Positions 45,801-57,882 of a stretch of 64,000 nucleotides of DNA are shown here, piece after piece (the first letter of the stretch is position 1; each line of letters opens with the position of its first letter). Where the stretch lies: positions 4,092,001 to 4,156,000 of the forward strand of contig NZ_JAGIOP010000002.1 of the NCBI RefSeq assembly GCF_017876775.1, in the 5' to 3' direction. This stretch comes from Mycolicibacterium lutetiense. Its GTDB lineage: Bacteria > Actinomycetota > Actinomycetes > Mycobacteriales > Mycobacteriaceae. The notes beneath the pieces were generated by a model that worked only from the letters and a program-made list of their open reading frames with translations, was not told the origin of the DNA and did no database searches. A program made the position numbers and the translations under genes.

Positions 45801-48800
45801 GGTCGCTGGCCCATCACCCGTTGGTTCAGGTGATGCTGGCCTGGCAGAACTTCACCCGGCCGGCCAACGGTGCTGCTGACTCGGTCTTGGGCGATGTTCA
45901 GGCCACACCTTTGGCGGCGGAAACCTCCACAGCGCGTATGGATTTGGTGTTCTCGCTGGGCGAGCGCTTCAGCGAGGACGGTGAGCCTGCGGGTATCTCC
46001 GGGATGGTGGAGTACCGCACCGACGTGTTCGATGCGACGAGCATCGCGGTGTTGGCCGAGCGGTTGCAGCGGGTGCTGGTGGCGATCACGACAGACCCGG
46101 CCAGGACGTTGTCGTCGGTCGACGTGTTGGACATTGTCGACCACGCCCGGTTGGACGAGGTCGGCAACCGCGCAGCATTGACGAGAGCCGGAGCTCCAGC
46201 GGTGTCGGTGCCCGTGCGATTCGCGCAGCAGGTGGCGTCCACACCCGACGCGCCGGCACTGGTGTGCGGGGACCACACGCAGACATACCGGGAGTTGGAC
46301 CAGGCGTCGAATCACTTGGCGCAGTGGCTGGTAGGTCTCGGCGCCGGGCCGGGTAAGTGTGTGGCGTTGCTGTACTCCCGTTGTGCTGAAGCGATTGTGT
46401 CCATCGTTGCGGTGTTGAAGTCGGGTGCGGCGTATGTGCCGATCGATCCGATGCACCCCGACGCGAGGATCCGGTTCATGCTTGCTGATTCCGAACCGGT
46501 CGCAGTTGTGACCACTGCGGGTCTGGCTGGGCGACTGGACGGCTGTGGCGTGACCGTGGTCGATATCGATGACCCACGCATTGAAGCGCGATCCTTCACG
46601 CCACTGCCCGTAGCTGCTCCTGACGACCTTGCCTACCTGATCTACACCTCAGGGACCACAGGTGTGCCGAAGGGGGTCGCGGTCGCTCATCGGAACGTTA
46701 CTCAGCTGCTGTCATCCCTCGACGACCATCTGTCGCCACGGGCGTGGGCTCAGTGGCATTCCTATTCCTTCGATGTGTCGGTGTGGGAGATCTTCGGCGC
46801 GCTGCTACATGGCGGTCGGCTGGTGATCGTCCCCGAAGCGGTGGCGAGCTCACCGGCAAAGTTCCACGCACTGCTGATCGAGCACGAGGTCAGTGTTCTG
46901 AGTCAAACCCCGTCTGCGGTGGGGATGCTCTCGCCGCGGGGCTTGGAGTCGGCGGCGTTGGTGGTAGCCGGTGAGGCCTGCCCCGTTGAAGTGATGGATC
47001 AATGGGCGGACTCAGGGCGAGTGATGATCAACGCCTACGGGCCGACCGAGTCGACGGTGTATGCCACGATAAGCGCCCCTCTGCAGCCCGGGTCAGGTGT
47101 AGTGCCGATCGGTGTGCCGGTGCCGGGAGCTGCCGTGTTCGTGTTGGATCGGTGGCTTCGGGAAGTCCCGCCGGGCGTGGTGGGGGAGTTGTACGTGGCG
47201 GGACGTGGTGTGGCGTTTGGATACGTCCGCCGGGCGGGATTGACCGCTTCGCGGTTTGTGGCGTGCCCCTTCGGTGATGCCGGAGCGCGAATGTACAGCA
47301 CCGGGGACCTGGTCCGTTGGGGTTCCGACGGGCAGTTGCAGTATCTCGGCCGCGCTGATGAGCAGGTCAAGATCCGGGGCTATCGGATCGAATTGGGTGA
47401 AATCCAGTCTGCCCTGGCTGATCTGGATGGGATCAATCAGGCCGCAGTCGTGGCCCGTGAGGGCCGGCCCGGCGACAAACGGCTGGTCGGTTATGTCACG
47501 GGCACCGCGGATCCGGCCGCTGTCCGTGCCTTGCTCGCGCAGCGATTGCCCGGGTACATGGTGCCGGCAGCCGTGGTCGTGGTCGACGCAATACCGTTGA
47601 CGGTCAACGGGAAACTCGACAGGCGCGCGCTGCCGGCACCGGAGTACATCGACGTCGACAGCTACCGGGTCCCGAGTACGGCCACCGAGGAGATCCTGGC
47701 CGGGATCTATGCCCAGGTGCTGAGGCTGGAGCGCGTCGGCGTCGACGACTCGTTCTTCGACCTGGGCGGAGACTCACTGACAGCCATGCGGCTGATCAAC
47801 GCGATCAACACCAGTCTGGACGTGGACATCGCAGTCCGTGTCGTGTTCGATGCGCCCACCGTCGCCGGGTTGTCGGAATGGATCATCGACTATGCCCGGC
47901 AGCGGGCGGGCGCGCCCTTGACGGTCCAACAGCGGCCCGTGGTCGTGCCGCTGTCCTATGCCCAGCAGCGGTTGTGGTTCCTGCATCAGTTGGAAGGCCC
48001 GTCACCGGTCTACAACATGCCCACCGCGTACCGGATAGACGGGGCGCTGGACACCGACGCGCTCGGGGCGGCGCTTGCCGATGTGGTGGGGCGCCATGAG
48101 ATCCTGCGCACGCTGTACGCAGCGCCCGATGGATTGCCCCAGCAGATCGTGGTGCCTGCGGAGGAAGCCAGATTCAGCTGGCAAGTGATCGATGCCCGTG
48201 GTTGGCCGGCCCAGAGGCTCGGCGAGGCTGTCGATGCGACAGTGCGACACTGCTTCGACCTATCGGACGAAATACCCTTGCGTGCAACGCTTTTCCGCGT
48301 AAGCGAGAGCGAACACGTGATTGTGGCAGTGGTCCATCACATCGCTGCTGACGGCTGGTCGATCGCGCCGATGGTTCGCGATCTCGGTGTGGCCTATCTC
48401 AGCAGATGTGCAGGGCAGGCTCCGGACTGGACGCCGTTGCCGGTGCAGTACGTGGATTACACACTGTGGCAGCGCGATCACCTGGGCGAGATGGCCGACG
48501 ATGACAGCCGCATTGGCAAGCAGTTGGCCTACTGGGAGCAGGCGTTGGCCGGGCTGCCCGAGCGGTTGGAACTACCGACCGACCGGCCATACCCGCCAGT
48601 GGCCGACTATCGCGGTGCCAGCGTGGCGGTGGCGTGGCCGGCTGAGTTGCAGCAGCAGATAGCGCGTGCGGCGCGTGAACACAACGCGACCAGTTTCATG
48701 GTGGTGCAGGCCGCATTGGCCGTGCTGTTGTCGAAACTCAGCGCCAGTAGCGATGTGGCAGTCGGCTTCCCGATCGCCGGACGGCGTGATCCGGCGCTCG

Positions 48801-51800
48801 ACGATCTCGTGGGCTTCTTTGTCAACACGTTGGTGCTCCGGGTCGAACTCGACGCCGATCCCACCATCGAGGAGCTCATCGCTCAGGTGCGCCGACGTAG
48901 TTTGGCCGCATACGAGCACCAGGACGTGCCGTTCGAAGTGGTCGTCGATCGGCTCAACCCGATCCGGAGCCTGACCCACCACCCGCTGGTCCAAGTGATG
49001 CTGGCGTGGCAGAACCTCGGGGGACGAGACGGCGGGGAGCCGGCAGCTGAGCCGCTCCTGGGTGGCCTGCAAGTGAATCCACTGCCTGCCGAGACCCAGG
49101 CGGCACGCATGGACCTGGCGTTCTCCCTTGAAGAACGGTGGACCGGGGCCGGAGAACCCGACGGCATCGTCGGTTCGGTGGAGTTCCGCACCGACGTGTT
49201 CGACGCGGCCGGCATCGAAACGTTGATCGAGCGGTTGCAGCGGGTGGTGGCGGCAGTGACCACGGATGCAGCGCTGCGGATCTCTTCGGTGGACCTGCTC
49301 GCCGCCGGCGAGCGCGACCGCCTGACGGAAATCGGTAACCGCGCAGCGCTGACCCGATCCGCGGCAGCGGTGTCGGTCCCGATGGTGTTCGCCCAACGGG
49401 TGGCACGCACCCCGCAGGCGTTGGCGCTGACCTCCGACGGCAGATCGATGACTTACCGAGAACTCGACGAGGCATCGAATCGGTTGGCGCACTTACTCGT
49501 CAGTGATGGCGTAGGGCACGGAAAGAATGTGGCGCTGCTGTTCAACCGATGCACCGAAGCGATCGTGGCGATGCTGGCGGTGCTCAAGGCCGGCGCGGCG
49601 TACGTGCCGATGGACCCCGCCCATCCGGACTCACGCATTGCGTTCATGTTCGCCGATGCCGCTCCGAGTGCCGTGATCAGCTCCGCAGCGCACAAGGACC
49701 GGCTCGACGGAGCCGACCTGTTGGTCATCGACATCGATGATCCCCGCATCGACGGCTACCCGAACACGGGCTTGCCTGCACCCGCGGCCGACGAGATCGC
49801 TTACCTGATCTACACCTCGGGTACCACCGGCACCCCGAAGGGGGTGGGGATCACGCATCAGAACCTCACTCACCTCGCCGTCTCGATGCCTGCTGGCCTG
49901 CCGACGAATCAGGTTTGGACACAATGCCACTCGTATGCGTTCGACTTCTCGGTGTGGGAAATCTGGGCTGCGTTACTGACCGGCGGGCGGCTGGTCGTGG
50001 TGCCCGAAGACGTCGCCGGTTCACCGGAGATGTTCCACGACATGCTGGTCGCTGAGCACGTCAATGTGCTGACTCAGACCCCGTCGGCCGTGGCGGCACT
50101 CTCGCCGGACGGCCTGGGAGCGACAGCGCTGCTCCTGGGCGGTGAATCCTGTCCGGGTGACGTGGTGGACCGCTGGGCGCCGGGGCGCGTGGTGATCAAC
50201 GCCTATGGCCCTACCGAGGCGACGGTTTACGCGTCGATGAGCACAGTGCTGACCGCGGGCACGGGAGTCGTCCCGATCGGTGGGCCGGTGTCCACGACGG
50301 CATTGTTCGTACTCGATCCATGGTTGCGCCCGGTCCCCGCGGGGGTGGTCGGAGAGTTGTATGTGGCAGGTCGCGGCGTGGCATGCGGATACATGGGGCG
50401 GTCCGCGATGACCGGGTCACGGTTCGTGGCTTGCCCCTTCGGGGGATCCGGAACCCGGATGTATCGCACCGGGGACCTGGTGTGTTGGGCCGCCGATGGA
50501 CAGTTGCGTTACCTGGGCCGTGCCGATGAGCAGGTCAAGATCCGCGGCTACCGCATCGAACTCGGTGAGGTCCGAACCGCCTTGGCCGATCTGGATGGGA
50601 TAGACCAGGCGGCTGTGGTGGTGCGCGAGGACAGTCCTGGCGACAAACGACTGGTCGGCTACGTCGTCGAATCAGCCCCTGGCGCCGCGGACCCCGACCG
50701 GACGTTAGGTGCGCTGGCAGCGCGACTGCCGGCTTACCTGGTTCCGGCGGCGCTCATGGTGGTTGACGCGCTGCCACTGACATCGAACGGAAAACTCGAC
50801 ACCCGCGCGTTGCCGGCACCCGAGTACAAGGCGGCGCAGTACCGGGCCCCGGCCACTCTTGTCGAGGAGATCCTTGTCGGGATCTATGCCGACGTGCTCG
50901 GGGTCGAGCGCGTGGGCGTCGACGACTCGTTCTTCGACATGGGCGGCGACTCCCTGTCGGCGATGCGGGTTGTTGCCGCTGGGAACAAGTCCCTGGACGC
51001 ACAGATCGCCGTGCGCATGTTGTTCGAGACGCCGACGGTTGCCCAATTGGCACCGCGCATCGGCGGCAACGGAAGTACGCATAAGCCCTTGGTCGCTGGG
51101 CCACGGCCCGCAACGGTTCCGTTGTCCTTCGCGCAGAGTCGGTTCTGGTTCCTGGAACAGCTGTACGGGCCGTCGCCGATCTACAACATTCCGGTGGCGG
51201 TGCGGCTACGTGGGCAGCTGGATCCCGACACGGTACGGGCAGCCCTTGTCGATGTGGTTGCCCGGCAAGAGAGCTTGCGGACAATATTCCCCGCGGTTGA
51301 CGGAGTGCCTCAGCAGGTGGTGGTGCCGTCCGAGCACGCGGATTTCCGTTGGCAGGTCGTTGATGCGGTCGGCTGGTCCTCAGACCAACTGCGCGAGGCG
51401 GTCGGTGCAACCGTGCGGCATTGTTTCGATCTGGCCGCCGAGATTCCGTTCATTGCACGCCTGTTCGAGCTCGCTCCAGATGAGTATGTGCTTGGTTCCG
51501 TGGTGCACCATATCGCGGCGGATGGCTGGTCGATGGCCCGGCTGATCGCAGATCTGGGCGTTGCCTATGAGAGTCGGTCTCGCGGAGCCCAACCGCGGTG
51601 GGTACCGTTGCCTGTCCAGTATGTCGACTACACGTTGTGGCAACGCGAGCAGTTGGGCGATCTGACTGATGGCGCAAGCCCGATCGCGGCCCAATTGTCA
51701 TACTGGGAAAGAGAGTTGGCGGGGTTGCCCGAGCGGCTTGAGTTGCCCACAGACCGGCCTTACCCGCCGGCAGCCGACTATCGCGGCGCGAGTGTGGAGC

Positions 51801-54796
51801 TGAACTGGCCCGCGGAGCTCCAGGAGCGACTGCGTGCGGTGGCTCGCGATCACAACGCAACGAACTTCATGGTTGTCCAGGCGGCGCTCGCCGTGCTGCT
51901 GTCGAGCCTCAGCGCCAATACCGATGTAGCAGTCGGCTTTCCGATCGCCGGGCGTGATGATCCTGCCCTCGGTGATCTGGTGGGCGTATTCGTCAACACG
52001 CTGGTGTTACGGGTCGATGTTGCCGGTGACCCCACAGTCGCCGAGTTGGTCGGTCAGGTGCGGGATCGCAGCATGGCCGCCTACGAGCATCAGGATGTGC
52101 CCTTCGAGGTGCTCGTCGACCGCATCAACCCGACCCGCACCCTGGCACACCATCCTGTCGTGCAAGTGATGTTGGCCTGGCAGAACTTCGCGCGCCCGAC
52201 AGAGGCCGTCGTCGAGGACCTGAGGTTGGGCGACCTGCAGGTCACCCCACTGGTGGCCGACACCCACACCGCGCGGATGGACTTGGTGCTTTCGTTGGCC
52301 GAACGTTGGACCCAGACCGGCGATTCTGCCGGGATCAGCGGGTCGATGGAGTATCGGGCCGACGTATTCGATGAGTCGACCATCAGGACGCTGATCGATC
52401 GGCTGCAACGGGTCCTCGCGGCCATGATTGCGGACCCGACGCGCAGGCTTTCGTCGGTGGATCTACTGGATCGCGACGAGCGCGCGCGTTTGGATCAGGC
52501 TGGTAATCGGGCGCTGCTGGAGCGACAAGAATACCCATGCGTATCGGTACCGGAGGCGTTCACGCAGTGTGTGCAGCGGGCACCGGAATCGGCGGCGTTG
52601 ACCGTCAACGGCCGGTCGATGAGCTATTCGGAGTTGGATCGAGCATCGAACCGGTTGGCGCACAGTCTGGTTGGCCACGGAGTGGGTCCCGGACAGCACG
52701 TCGCACTGTTGTTCTCGCGCAGCGCGGAGGCGATTGTGGCGCTGTTGGCGGTGCTCAAAGCTGGAGCCTCCTATCTGCCGATCGACCCGCTGCATCCTGA
52801 TGTGCGGATTGAGTTCGTGGTGGCTGATGCCGCGCCGGTTGTTGCGGTGACGACAGCCGCGCTGGCGGGCCGGTTGGACGGCCATGGAATGCACGTCATT
52901 GACATCAATGACCCGGCAATCGAGAGCTACCCCTGTACCGGTTTGCCCTCACCGGCCACCGACGATATCGCCTACCTCATTTACACCTCAGGTACGACCG
53001 GCAGGCCGAAAGGAGTTGCGGTAACTCATCGCAATGTTATCGGGCTGTTCGCCTCACTCGATGTCGGCTTGGATCTCTCGCCTGGTCAGACCTGGACTCA
53101 GTGTCATTCCTACGCTTTCGACTTCTCGGTGTGGGAGATCTGGGGCGCATTGTTGCACGGTGGGCGGTTGGTAGTAGTGCCTGAGGACGTGACTCGCTCG
53201 CCGAGAGACTTCGAGGCACTGCTGCTGGCGGAAAGCGCAACGGTGGTGAGCCTGACACCCTCGGCCCTGCAGGCAATCTCGCCGGGCGCTCTGGAATCGG
53301 CCGACGTACTGGTAGGCGGCGAGTCCTGCCCGGCAGACGTCGTGGATCAATGGTCCTGCGGGCGAGTGATGATCAACGCGTACGGCCCGACCGAGACGAC
53401 CGTGTGGGTCGCGATGAGCGCACCGTTGACTGCGGGAATGGGTGCGCCGATCGGCTCACCCCTGCCCGGGGCGGCCATGTTCGTCCTGGATACGTTGCTG
53501 CGCCCGGTGCCCCCGGGAGTGACAGGCGAGTTGTACGTGGCCGGCGGGGCGGTGACGACCGGATACTGGCGCCGGACCGGCCTGACCGCGTCCCGATTTG
53601 TGGCATGTCCTTTCGGTGCGCCGGGGGCGCGGATGTACCGCACGGGCGACCTGGTGCGCTGGGGTTCAGACGGGCAACTCCGCTATGTCGGTCGTTCTGA
53701 CGAGCAGGTCAAGATCCGCGGATATCGAATCGAATTGGCCGAGGTGCGCGCCGCGCTTGCTGAAATCGACGGGGTCGAGCAGGCGATGGTCATCGCTCGA
53801 GAAGACGGCGCCGGCGACAAGCGCCTCATCGGCTATGTCACTGGCTCAGCGGATTTGACGGATGTGCGGGCTGAGCTTGCCAAGCGGTTGCCGACCTACA
53901 TGGTGCCCGCCGTGGTCATGGCCCTTGACGCACTGCCGTTGACGGTGAACGGCAAACTCGACACACGCGCTCTGCCGGCGCCCGGCTACACCGATCTCAG
54001 CGACGGATACCGCGCACCCACGACTCAGACCGAGGAGGTCCTGTCCGATATCTATGCCCAGGTCCTCGGTCTGGAGCGGGTCGGCGTGGATGATTCGTTC
54101 TTCGACCTGGGTGGAGATTCATTGTCTGCTATGCGGGTTGTCGCCGTGATAAACAAATCACTGGATGCCGATCTGGCGGTGCGATCCTTGTTCCTCGCGC
54201 CGTCGGTGCGAAGCCTCAGCCGGCAGATCGGCAGGCATGACAACGCGACTGAAGTCGTCCCGGTGGAAGTCCTTCAAGAAGGCAACGGCACTCCGATCTG
54301 GTGTATCCACGATGTATTCGGGCTGAGCTGGTCATATCGCGCCCTGGCTGCGTATCTGGATTGTCCGATCATCGGTATCAACCAAATGTCCGGGGATGGA
54401 GAAAGTGACCCGGCCAGTATCCGTGACATGGCGAAGTGCTACGCCGACAGGCTGCAGACTGTCCAACCGCACGGCGCCTACCGGATTCTCGGCTGGTCGT
54501 TCGGAGGGGCCGTCGCGCATGAAGTGGCGATCGAACTACAACGCCGTGGTTGCGACATCCAAAGCCTTGTCCTCCTGGACCCTGCGCCGGTCAGTAGCAA
54601 GGTCGTGGGCGGTTTCATCGCCAACAAGACTCTGGAACAGAACCCAGCGGTGGCCGAGAGCCTGGTGCTGGAACGTCTGCTGTTGGCGAATCGGGTACGG
54701 GTCCCGATGAAATCAATGCTCCTCACCAGACCGAAAGCTGAAGAGCTGATCCGGCAGCAGAATTCGGAACTCGCATTACCGGCTCTTCCGACTTAG
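42860..54796 (+). CDS. NRPS-C: four-module synthetase, thioesterase cut by ISL3 element
   Basis: 3978 residues. It has the same plan as NRPS-B, starting in a C-A linker without a C domain: A1 45-540, T (Ser586); C, A2 1120-1590, T (Ser1639); C, A3 2170-2650, T (Ser2698); C, A4 3230-3710, T (Ser3754); thioesterase from 3800 with Ser3880 in GWSFGG. Signatures read against GrsA: DYWSVGMVHK (threonine-like, same as A7), DVWSVAAVYK (same as A8), DFWTLGAVYK and DFWSLGAVWK. The last five residues and stop come from the IS element at 54781. The catalytic histidine is lost to the fragment at 56246-56567, so this protein should load and condense but not release product. It would need an upstream C domain, for example C6 of NRPS-A, to receive a chain. 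ATG 42860 is aligned with the NRPS-B start and follows CGGAG. Confidence 0.88.
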   Translation: MSADLSRRLSSMDFLDEDEHDELFGWGHRAVLTEQLPVSFSIPGLFAVQVARAPEAVAVTFDGHSMSYAELDAASNRLAHWLISLGVGPGQRVALLFSRCSEAIVSILGVLKAGAAYLPVDPMHPDVRVQFMLGDAAPVVAVTTPGLAGRLDGCGVAVVDVDDPHIAAQPSSALSTHADTADDVAYLIYTSGTTGRPKGVAITHSNVVRLLETLDVELGLAGQVWTQCHSLAFDYSVWEIWGALLFGGRLVVVPESVTRSPEDLLALLIAEQVTVLSQTPSAFYALQAVDALQPGPGDQLKLETVVFGGEALEPQRLRGWLDRHPGPPRLINMYGITETTVHASFREIVAGDAEGSVSPIGVPLAHLGFFVLDVSLQPVPVGVVGELYVVGAGLGCGYWRRGGLSATRFVACPFGGPGARMYRTGDLASWGGDGQLRYLGRADEQVKIRGYRIELGEIQTALAEADGVGQAAVIVREDQPGDRRLVGYVTELVDWALDPGVVRAALGQQLPGYMVPAAVVVLDTLPLTVNGKLDRRALPAPEYLDIDGYRAPSTPSEEIVAGIYAQVLSLGRVGVDDSFFDLGGDSLSATRLINAINASLGADLAVRAVFETPSAAELAARADESSGRHEPLVAQQRPAVIPLSYAQQRLWFLDQLEGPSPIYNMPVAYRISGWLDVAALGQALVDVMDRHESLRTVFPAVEGVPRQRVIPVDQVDLGWQVVDVGGWSDGQLAEAIGEAVAQSFDLANEIPLRATLFRADADEYVLVAVVHHIAADGWSIAPLVADLGRAYAARCTGNAPDWAPLPVQYVDYTLWQRGYLGELGDSDSRIAGQVAYWEQALAGLQERLELPTDRPYPPAADHRGASVAVEWPAELQKQLTRVAHAHGVTGFMVAQAALAMLLSKLSATSDVAVAVPIAGRGDAALDQVVGFFVNTLVLRVDLDGDPTVGAVLEQVRQRSLAALEHQDVPFEVLVDRLKPTRSLAHHPLVQVMLAWQNFTRPANGAADSVLGDVQATPLAAETSTARMDLVFSLGERFSEDGEPAGISGMVEYRTDVFDATSIAVLAERLQRVLVAITTDPARTLSSVDVLDIVDHARLDEVGNRAALTRAGAPAVSVPVRFAQQVASTPDAPALVCGDHTQTYRELDQASNHLAQWLVGLGAGPGKCVALLYSRCAEAIVSIVAVLKSGAAYVPIDPMHPDARIRFMLADSEPVAVVTTAGLAGRLDGCGVTVVDIDDPRIEARSFTPLPVAAPDDLAYLIYTSGTTGVPKGVAVAHRNVTQLLSSLDDHLSPRAWAQWHSYSFDVSVWEIFGALLHGGRLVIVPEAVASSPAKFHALLIEHEVSVLSQTPSAVGMLSPRGLESAALVVAGEACPVEVMDQWADSGRVMINAYGPTESTVYATISAPLQPGSGVVPIGVPVPGAAVFVLDRWLREVPPGVVGELYVAGRGVAFGYVRRAGLTASRFVACPFGDAGARMYSTGDLVRWGSDGQLQYLGRADEQVKIRGYRIELGEIQSALADLDGINQAAVVAREGRPGDKRLVGYVTGTADPAAVRALLAQRLPGYMVPAAVVVVDAIPLTVNGKLDRRALPAPEYIDVDSYRVPSTATEEILAGIYAQVLRLERVGVDDSFFDLGGDSLTAMRLINAINTSLDVDIAVRVVFDAPTVAGLSEWIIDYARQRAGAPLTVQQRPVVVPLSYAQQRLWFLHQLEGPSPVYNMPTAYRIDGALDTDALGAALADVVGRHEILRTLYAAPDGLPQQIVVPAEEARFSWQVIDARGWPAQRLGEAVDATVRHCFDLSDEIPLRATLFRVSESEHVIVAVVHHIAADGWSIAPMVRDLGVAYLSRCAGQAPDWTPLPVQYVDYTLWQRDHLGEMADDDSRIGKQLAYWEQALAGLPERLELPTDRPYPPVADYRGASVAVAWPAELQQQIARAAREHNATSFMVVQAALAVLLSKLSASSDVAVGFPIAGRRDPALDDLVGFFVNTLVLRVELDADPTIEELIAQVRRRSLAAYEHQDVPFEVVVDRLNPIRSLTHHPLVQVMLAWQNLGGRDGGEPAAEPLLGGLQVNPLPAETQAARMDLAFSLEERWTGAGEPDGIVGSVEFRTDVFDAAGIETLIERLQRVVAAVTTDAALRISSVDLLAAGERDRLTEIGNRAALTRSAAAVSVPMVFAQRVARTPQALALTSDGRSMTYRELDEASNRLAHLLVSDGVGHGKNVALLFNRCTEAIVAMLAVLKAGAAYVPMDPAHPDSRIAFMFADAAPSAVISSAAHKDRLDGADLLVIDIDDPRIDGYPNTGLPAPAADEIAYLIYTSGTTGTPKGVGITHQNLTHLAVSMPAGLPTNQVWTQCHSYAFDFSVWEIWAALLTGGRLVVVPEDVAGSPEMFHDMLVAEHVNVLTQTPSAVAALSPDGLGATALLLGGESCPGDVVDRWAPGRVVINAYGPTEATVYASMSTVLTAGTGVVPIGGPVSTTALFVLDPWLRPVPAGVVGELYVAGRGVACGYMGRSAMTGSRFVACPFGGSGTRMYRTGDLVCWAADGQLRYLGRADEQVKIRGYRIELGEVRTALADLDGIDQAAVVVREDSPGDKRLVGYVVESAPGAADPDRTLGALAARLPAYLVPAALMVVDALPLTSNGKLDTRALPAPEYKAAQYRAPATLVEEILVGIYADVLGVERVGVDDSFFDMGGDSLSAMRVVAAGNKSLDAQIAVRMLFETPTVAQLAPRIGGNGSTHKPLVAGPRPATVPLSFAQSRFWFLEQLYGPSPIYNIPVAVRLRGQLDPDTVRAALVDVVARQESLRTIFPAVDGVPQQVVVPSEHADFRWQVVDAVGWSSDQLREAVGATVRHCFDLAAEIPFIARLFELAPDEYVLGSVVHHIAADGWSMARLIADLGVAYESRSRGAQPRWVPLPVQYVDYTLWQREQLGDLTDGASPIAAQLSYWERELAGLPERLELPTDRPYPPAADYRGASVELNWPAELQERLRAVARDHNATNFMVVQAALAVLLSSLSANTDVAVGFPIAGRDDPALGDLVGVFVNTLVLRVDVAGDPTVAELVGQVRDRSMAAYEHQDVPFEVLVDRINPTRTLAHHPVVQVMLAWQNFARPTEAVVEDLRLGDLQVTPLVADTHTARMDLVLSLAERWTQTGDSAGISGSMEYRADVFDESTIRTLIDRLQRVLAAMIADPTRRLSSVDLLDRDERARLDQAGNRALLERQEYPCVSVPEAFTQCVQRAPESAALTVNGRSMSYSELDRASNRLAHSLVGHGVGPGQHVALLFSRSAEAIVALLAVLKAGASYLPIDPLHPDVRIEFVVADAAPVVAVTTAALAGRLDGHGMHVIDINDPAIESYPCTGLPSPATDDIAYLIYTSGTTGRPKGVAVTHRNVIGLFASLDVGLDLSPGQTWTQCHSYAFDFSVWEIWGALLHGGRLVVVPEDVTRSPRDFEALLLAESATVVSLTPSALQAISPGALESADVLVGGESCPADVVDQWSCGRVMINAYGPTETTVWVAMSAPLTAGMGAPIGSPLPGAAMFVLDTLLRPVPPGVTGELYVAGGAVTTGYWRRTGLTASRFVACPFGAPGARMYRTGDLVRWGSDGQLRYVGRSDEQVKIRGYRIELAEVRAALAEIDGVEQAMVIAREDGAGDKRLIGYVTGSADLTDVRAELAKRLPTYMVPAVVMALDALPLTVNGKLDTRALPAPGYTDLSDGYRAPTTQTEEVLSDIYAQVLGLERVGVDDSFFDLGGDSLSAMRVVAVINKSLDADLAVRSLFLAPSVRSLSRQIGRHDNATEVVPVEVLQEGNGTPIWCIHDVFGLSWSYRALAAYLDCPIIGINQMSGDGESDPASIRDMAKCYADRLQTVQPHGAYRILGWSFGGAVAHEVAIELQRRGCDIQSLVLLDPAPVSSKVVGGFIANKTLEQNPAVAESLVLERLLLANRVRVPMKSMLLTRPKAEELIRQQNSELALPALPT
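54773..54780. repeat. Target site duplication, left copy (gcattacc)
   Basis: Eight bases directly left of the ISL3 element, repeated at 56238-56245. Eight-base duplications are typical of ISL3 insertion. Confidence 0.9.
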
Positions 54797-56237
54797 CAGG
54801 GGCGGAGCCTGGTTCTGGATGGCGCTCGCCGTGATTGGCGGGTGCAGGCCCACCGTACGCGGCGGCGTTGGTTGTCCGGTGTTCTGAATCCGAACGCGAT
54901 TCGGCCGACGTGTTTGACGATTCTGTTGTAGCCCTCGCTGCGGGCGTTGGACAGCCCGGTGGTGATGGCCAGGATCATCGGTTCCTGCCACGCGGAGATG
55001 GTTTCGGCGAGCTTGACGATCTCGGGTACCGAGCACGCCGCGCAGAACGTGTAGAACCGGTACAGCGCGTCGCCGATCTCGTAGCGCAGACCGCCACGGT
55101 CGGTGCAGGCCAGCACATCTCGCAGCAGTTCCTTGGCGATCCAGGCCGCCGCGATGTCCCCGTTGGGGTCTGCGCAGGTCAGTTTCTCGAACAGCGTGTG
55201 GCGTTGATCGTCGGTCAGCCGTTCGGCGGCGCGCAGCAGCCGGCGGCGGTTGATCCACTCCGGATCGCTCTTGTGCCCGCGGCGTCCGCGGTAGGTCTGG
55301 GTGACGCGGCGGCGAACCCGATCGACCATCTCGTTGGCCTTCTTCACGAGATGAAAGCGATCCACGATCAGCTTCGCGTGCGGCAACGCCTCGCGGGCGG
55401 CCTTGGCGTAGGCCCCCGACATGTCGATCGCGACGAACTCGATCCCGTCCCTCCACGCCTGCTCGCGCTGGGTCAGCCAGTCGGTCACCGGCCGCGCGGC
55501 ACGCCCGTTGACCTGGACCAGCAACCCGCCGGCGCCGGTGATGTCGACCAGGCCGCTGTCCCAGCGGTCCACCCACGCCCGGGCCCCGGTCTCCGGGCAG
55601 GTCTCCCACTTGGCCTTCCCGCGGCGGGTCTCATCGATGCCCAGCACCCGCACCGGGGGCGGTTCACCGGCCAGGACCGGATCCGCGGTGGCGATCACCG
55701 CGTCATGGCAGGTGTTCCAGCTACAGCCATACGCGGCGGCGACGGCCTTGACCGAGCGGTCGTCGTCGAGGACCGCCAGGGCCATCTCCGCCTTGGCTCG
55801 CACCGTCACCCGAGCCCGCGGCGGGATCGACGGCGTCGACTCAGTGAATGACCTGCGTTCGCAGGAGGTGTTGGTGCACAACCATTTCCGCTTTCGCCAC
55901 ATGATCAGCGGCCGGTCCGCACCGATCTTGATGTCCCGGGGCCGAGTCGTGACCCAACCCCTCGACCGCGACGATCTGGTTCGGCAGTCCGGGCAGATCC
56001 CGACCCACTCGAGCGCTGTGCCCACCTCAACGATGCGGACATCGCCGTCATCGACTTGCACGGACTCCACGGTGATGCCGTCGAGTCCAAGCAGCAGGGA
56101 ACCACTATTGTCAGACATGCTCGCGCCTTTGCTCTGGATGCGTAGAGAACACCCAGTTGACAAGGGCGCGAGCCCTCAATCAGTCACCGACACGAACCCA
56201 ATCGGTCACACCAGACCCCCATCAAGTCGGAAGAGCC
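54781..56237. mobile_element. Complete ISL3-family insertion sequence, 1457 bp
   Basis: Bounded by perfect 14-bp terminal inverted repeats: ggctcttccgactt at the left end and its exact reverse complement at 56224-56237. It is flanked by the 8-bp duplication gcattacc and carries one transposase gene on the minus strand. Removing the element and one duplication copy restores an uninterrupted thioesterase frame (GCA TTA CCC CCT CAG), so the insertion is recent relative to decay of the gene. Confidence 0.93.
54793..56118 (-). CDS. ISL3-family transposase
   Basis: 441 residues from ATG 56118 (MSDNSG); an in-frame GTG at 56163 would add 15. An N-terminal zinc-ribbon is seen as CPDC then CTNTSC. 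A helix-turn-helix-like region around [15 protein letters not shown] follows, then the DDE domain with Asp in GIDETRRG, Asp in [10 protein letters not shown] and Glu in [19 protein letters not shown], the usual ISL3 C-terminal signature. It looks intact and is the only gene of the element. It is transcribed against NRPS-C, so its transcription could run antisense into the 3' end of that gene. Confidence 0.9.
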   Translation of the reverse strand: MSDNSGSLLLGLDGITVESVQVDDGDVRIVEVGTALEWVGICPDCRTRSSRSRGWVTTRPRDIKIGADRPLIMWRKRKWLCTNTSCERRSFTESTPSIPPRARVTVRAKAEMALAVLDDDRSVKAVAAAYGCSWNTCHDAVIATADPVLAGEPPPVRVLGIDETRRGKAKWETCPETGARAWVDRWDSGLVDITGAGGLLVQVNGRAARPVTDWLTQREQAWRDGIEFVAIDMSGAYAKAAREALPHAKLIVDRFHLVKKANEMVDRVRRRVTQTYRGRRGHKSDPEWINRRRLLRAAERLTDDQRHTLFEKLTCADPNGDIAAAWIAKELLRDVLACTDRGGLRYEIGDALYRFYTFCAACSVPEIVKLAETISAWQEPMILAITTGLSNARSEGYNRIVKHVGRIAFGFRTPDNQRRRVRWACTRQSRRAPSRTRLRPC

Positions 56238-56245
56238 GCATTACC
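56238..56245. repeat. Target site duplication, right copy (gcattacc)
   Basis: Right-hand partner of 54773-54780, immediately after the terminal inverted repeat. Confidence 0.9.
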
Positions 56246-56567
56246 CCCTCAGGCGGTGCTGGAATTCATGGTTCGAAGCGTCATTGCGAATCAATCGCTC
56301 TACCGCAATCACACACCTGAGGTGTTCGACGGTGACATGGCACTGTTCTCCGCTCGGCAACACGTGAACGGCAGACTCGGTGACTCCGCACCGGAGTCGC
56401 GTTGGCGGATGTTCCGCAACCGTATGAATCCGCAACTGCTGCTGAGGAGTTGGCGACCCTATGTTTCGGGTCGAGTCAGCGCATTTTCAGTGGATTGCAC
56501 GCATTACGAGATGCTGGCAGCGGATTCGTTGACCCAGTACGGTGATCAATTGCGTGTTTATCGCTAA
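56246..56567 (+). pseudogene. 3' fragment of NRPS-C thioesterase
   Basis: Continues the NRPS-C frame after the ISL3 element: QAVLEFMVRSVIANQ aligns with [14 protein letters not shown] of the NRPS-B thioesterase, then [19 protein letters not shown] and the catalytic histidine in DCTHYEM (His codon 56502-56504), ending at TAA. About 107 residues; no start codon with a ribosome site precedes it, so it is unlikely to be made alone. Confidence 0.9.
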
Positions 56568-56602
56568 GCCACGGCCAGGGCGCATCGGCTTGGATCACCA
56601 AC

Positions 56603-56628
56603 GGCTTGGATCAGAGGCCGCCCAAGCC
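56603..56628. terminator. Hairpin between NRPS-C and the Sap/Gap gene
   Basis: A 7-bp stem GGCTTGG/CCAAGCC with a 12-base loop lies over the stop codon of the reverse gene and 36 bases after the NRPS-C fragment. The left arm belongs to a 12-base direct repeat, cggcttggatca at 56586-56597 and 56602-56613. It could end transcripts from both sides; there is no T-run. Confidence 0.3.
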
Positions 56629-57423
56629 CCGGAGCACCAGGGAGGCCCCGACCACTGCGCAGATGGCGGCCGCGAACGTCTGACGATGAGCGCTGGCCCA
56701 TTCATGCAGCTTGCGAAGTGTCGCTTGGGTTTTCGCCGGTGCGATCAGGTTGCTGATGAGAATGAACTCTTCCACCAGAAGTACGCCGAAGACGAAGGCG
56801 ATCAGAGCGATCAACTGGACTTCGAACGACGCGCCCGAGGCGACGACGATGGCCAGGGCGAACAGAATCCCGTCGAGTGGTGGGACCACGATGATCCCGA
56901 TGACGAAGGGGATCCAGGGGGACCCGTTCTGCCAGGCTTCGCGGATCCGGCCGAGGAACCGCGGAGATTTTGAATCGGCATCGGAATCGGCCGGACTGGA
57001 GTACAACAGCCTTGTGATGGCCGGGGGCGCGCCAGAATCATCCACGAGTGTCGAGGTGGTGCCAACGCCGTCTCCCGCCGGCTTCCGCTGACTACCTACG
57101 GCGACTGGTTTGCGCAACAAGTTGCGGGCCACCATGAATACGGCGATCGCCAGCAGCAGTATGCCTATGCCGATTGTGATGCGCTGAGTGAGTGGATCTG
57201 CGGTGGGATGTGCAAATTTCTTCGCGAATGCGGATGACGCCGGAGTGGAGTGGAGCACGATCAGCGGAATGACGAGGCTGGCCATTCCTATCAGCACTGC
57301 GCCCGCCCAGTAGGCGAGCAGATTTTTCACCGGTCGTGGCCGCGAGAGCACCAAGAGGATGATTCCGAGGCGCACCGGATTGATCGTCGTCAAAAGCGCC
57401 AGTACTACCAACGAGCCCCACAT
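56611..57423 (-). CDS. Sap/Gap family membrane protein, probable lipopeptide exporter component
   Basis: 270 residues with about six hydrophobic segments split by a polar loop (roughly residues 108-160). The N-terminal LLTTINPVRLGIILLVLSRPRPVKNLLAYW segment, the central GIIVVPPLDGILFALAIV segment and the C-terminal LVVEEFILISNLIAP-like region are characteristic of mycobacterial Sap/Gap proteins. Those are needed for surface exposure of sulfolipid-1 and glycopeptidolipids in other species. The ATG at 57423 begins directly with the first membrane segment, as in relatives. It lies downstream of the PKS on the same strand. The likely role here is moving the finished lipopeptide to the cell surface, probably with an MmpL partner outside the window. 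Confidence 0.8.
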   Translation of the reverse strand: MWGSLVVLALLTTINPVRLGIILLVLSRPRPVKNLLAYWAGAVLIGMASLVIPLIVLHSTPASSAFAKKFAHPTADPLTQRITIGIGILLLAIAVFMVARNLLRKPVAVGSQRKPAGDGVGTTSTLVDDSGAPPAITRLLYSSPADSDADSKSPRFLGRIREAWQNGSPWIPFVIGIIVVPPLDGILFALAIVVASGASFEVQLIALIAFVFGVLLVEEFILISNLIAPAKTQATLRKLHEWASAHRQTFAAAICAVVGASLVLRGLGGL

Positions 57424-57882
57424 GACCGAAATCCTACCTCGGTTACTATTTGCTGTTGTGGTTCTTGAAACTTCATCTTGTCTATTTCGGGCTTGTTTGG
57501 CCGCGCGAATCCACGGGGCTGCACAAGTTGTGGTGTGCGAAACCTGAACTACGCGGCCCCATCGCGCATCGGCTCCGCCGATCTCGGTGTTGCTCCGCTG
57601 TTCTTCCCAACTGTGACGGCATCGAATTGTTCAGATTTATTGTTAAGTAAGTAGTTTCGCTGCAATGCTGTCGGTGGCTGCCGAATTGGATGGCCGGAGA
57701 CCCTGATCGGCCCGAGGTCTGCTGCACGATGTGGGTGAAGGGTCGGCGGAGGCGGCCGATGGTTCGCCACGCGTCTCGGCTGCAGACTCGGTCGATCTGC
57801 GGACACGCGATTCAGCTGCCTGTTCGAAAGTTTGCTGTAGGCGATCTGACTCGACTGATTCAATCGCTTGCCTTCCGGCATG
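57424..57882. other. Intergenic stretch between PKS and Sap/Gap gene
   Basis: About 460 bases with no convincing gene. A short AT-rich island around 57625-57655 stands out in the GC-rich background and, being some 200 bases before the Sap/Gap start on the minus strand, is a candidate promoter area; I do not see standard -35/-10 boxes. Confidence 0.4.

Noticed and set aside
2604..54796. CRISPR-like or satellite repeats
   Set aside because: The repeats are hundreds of bases long, in frame and at module spacing; they are NRPS domains.
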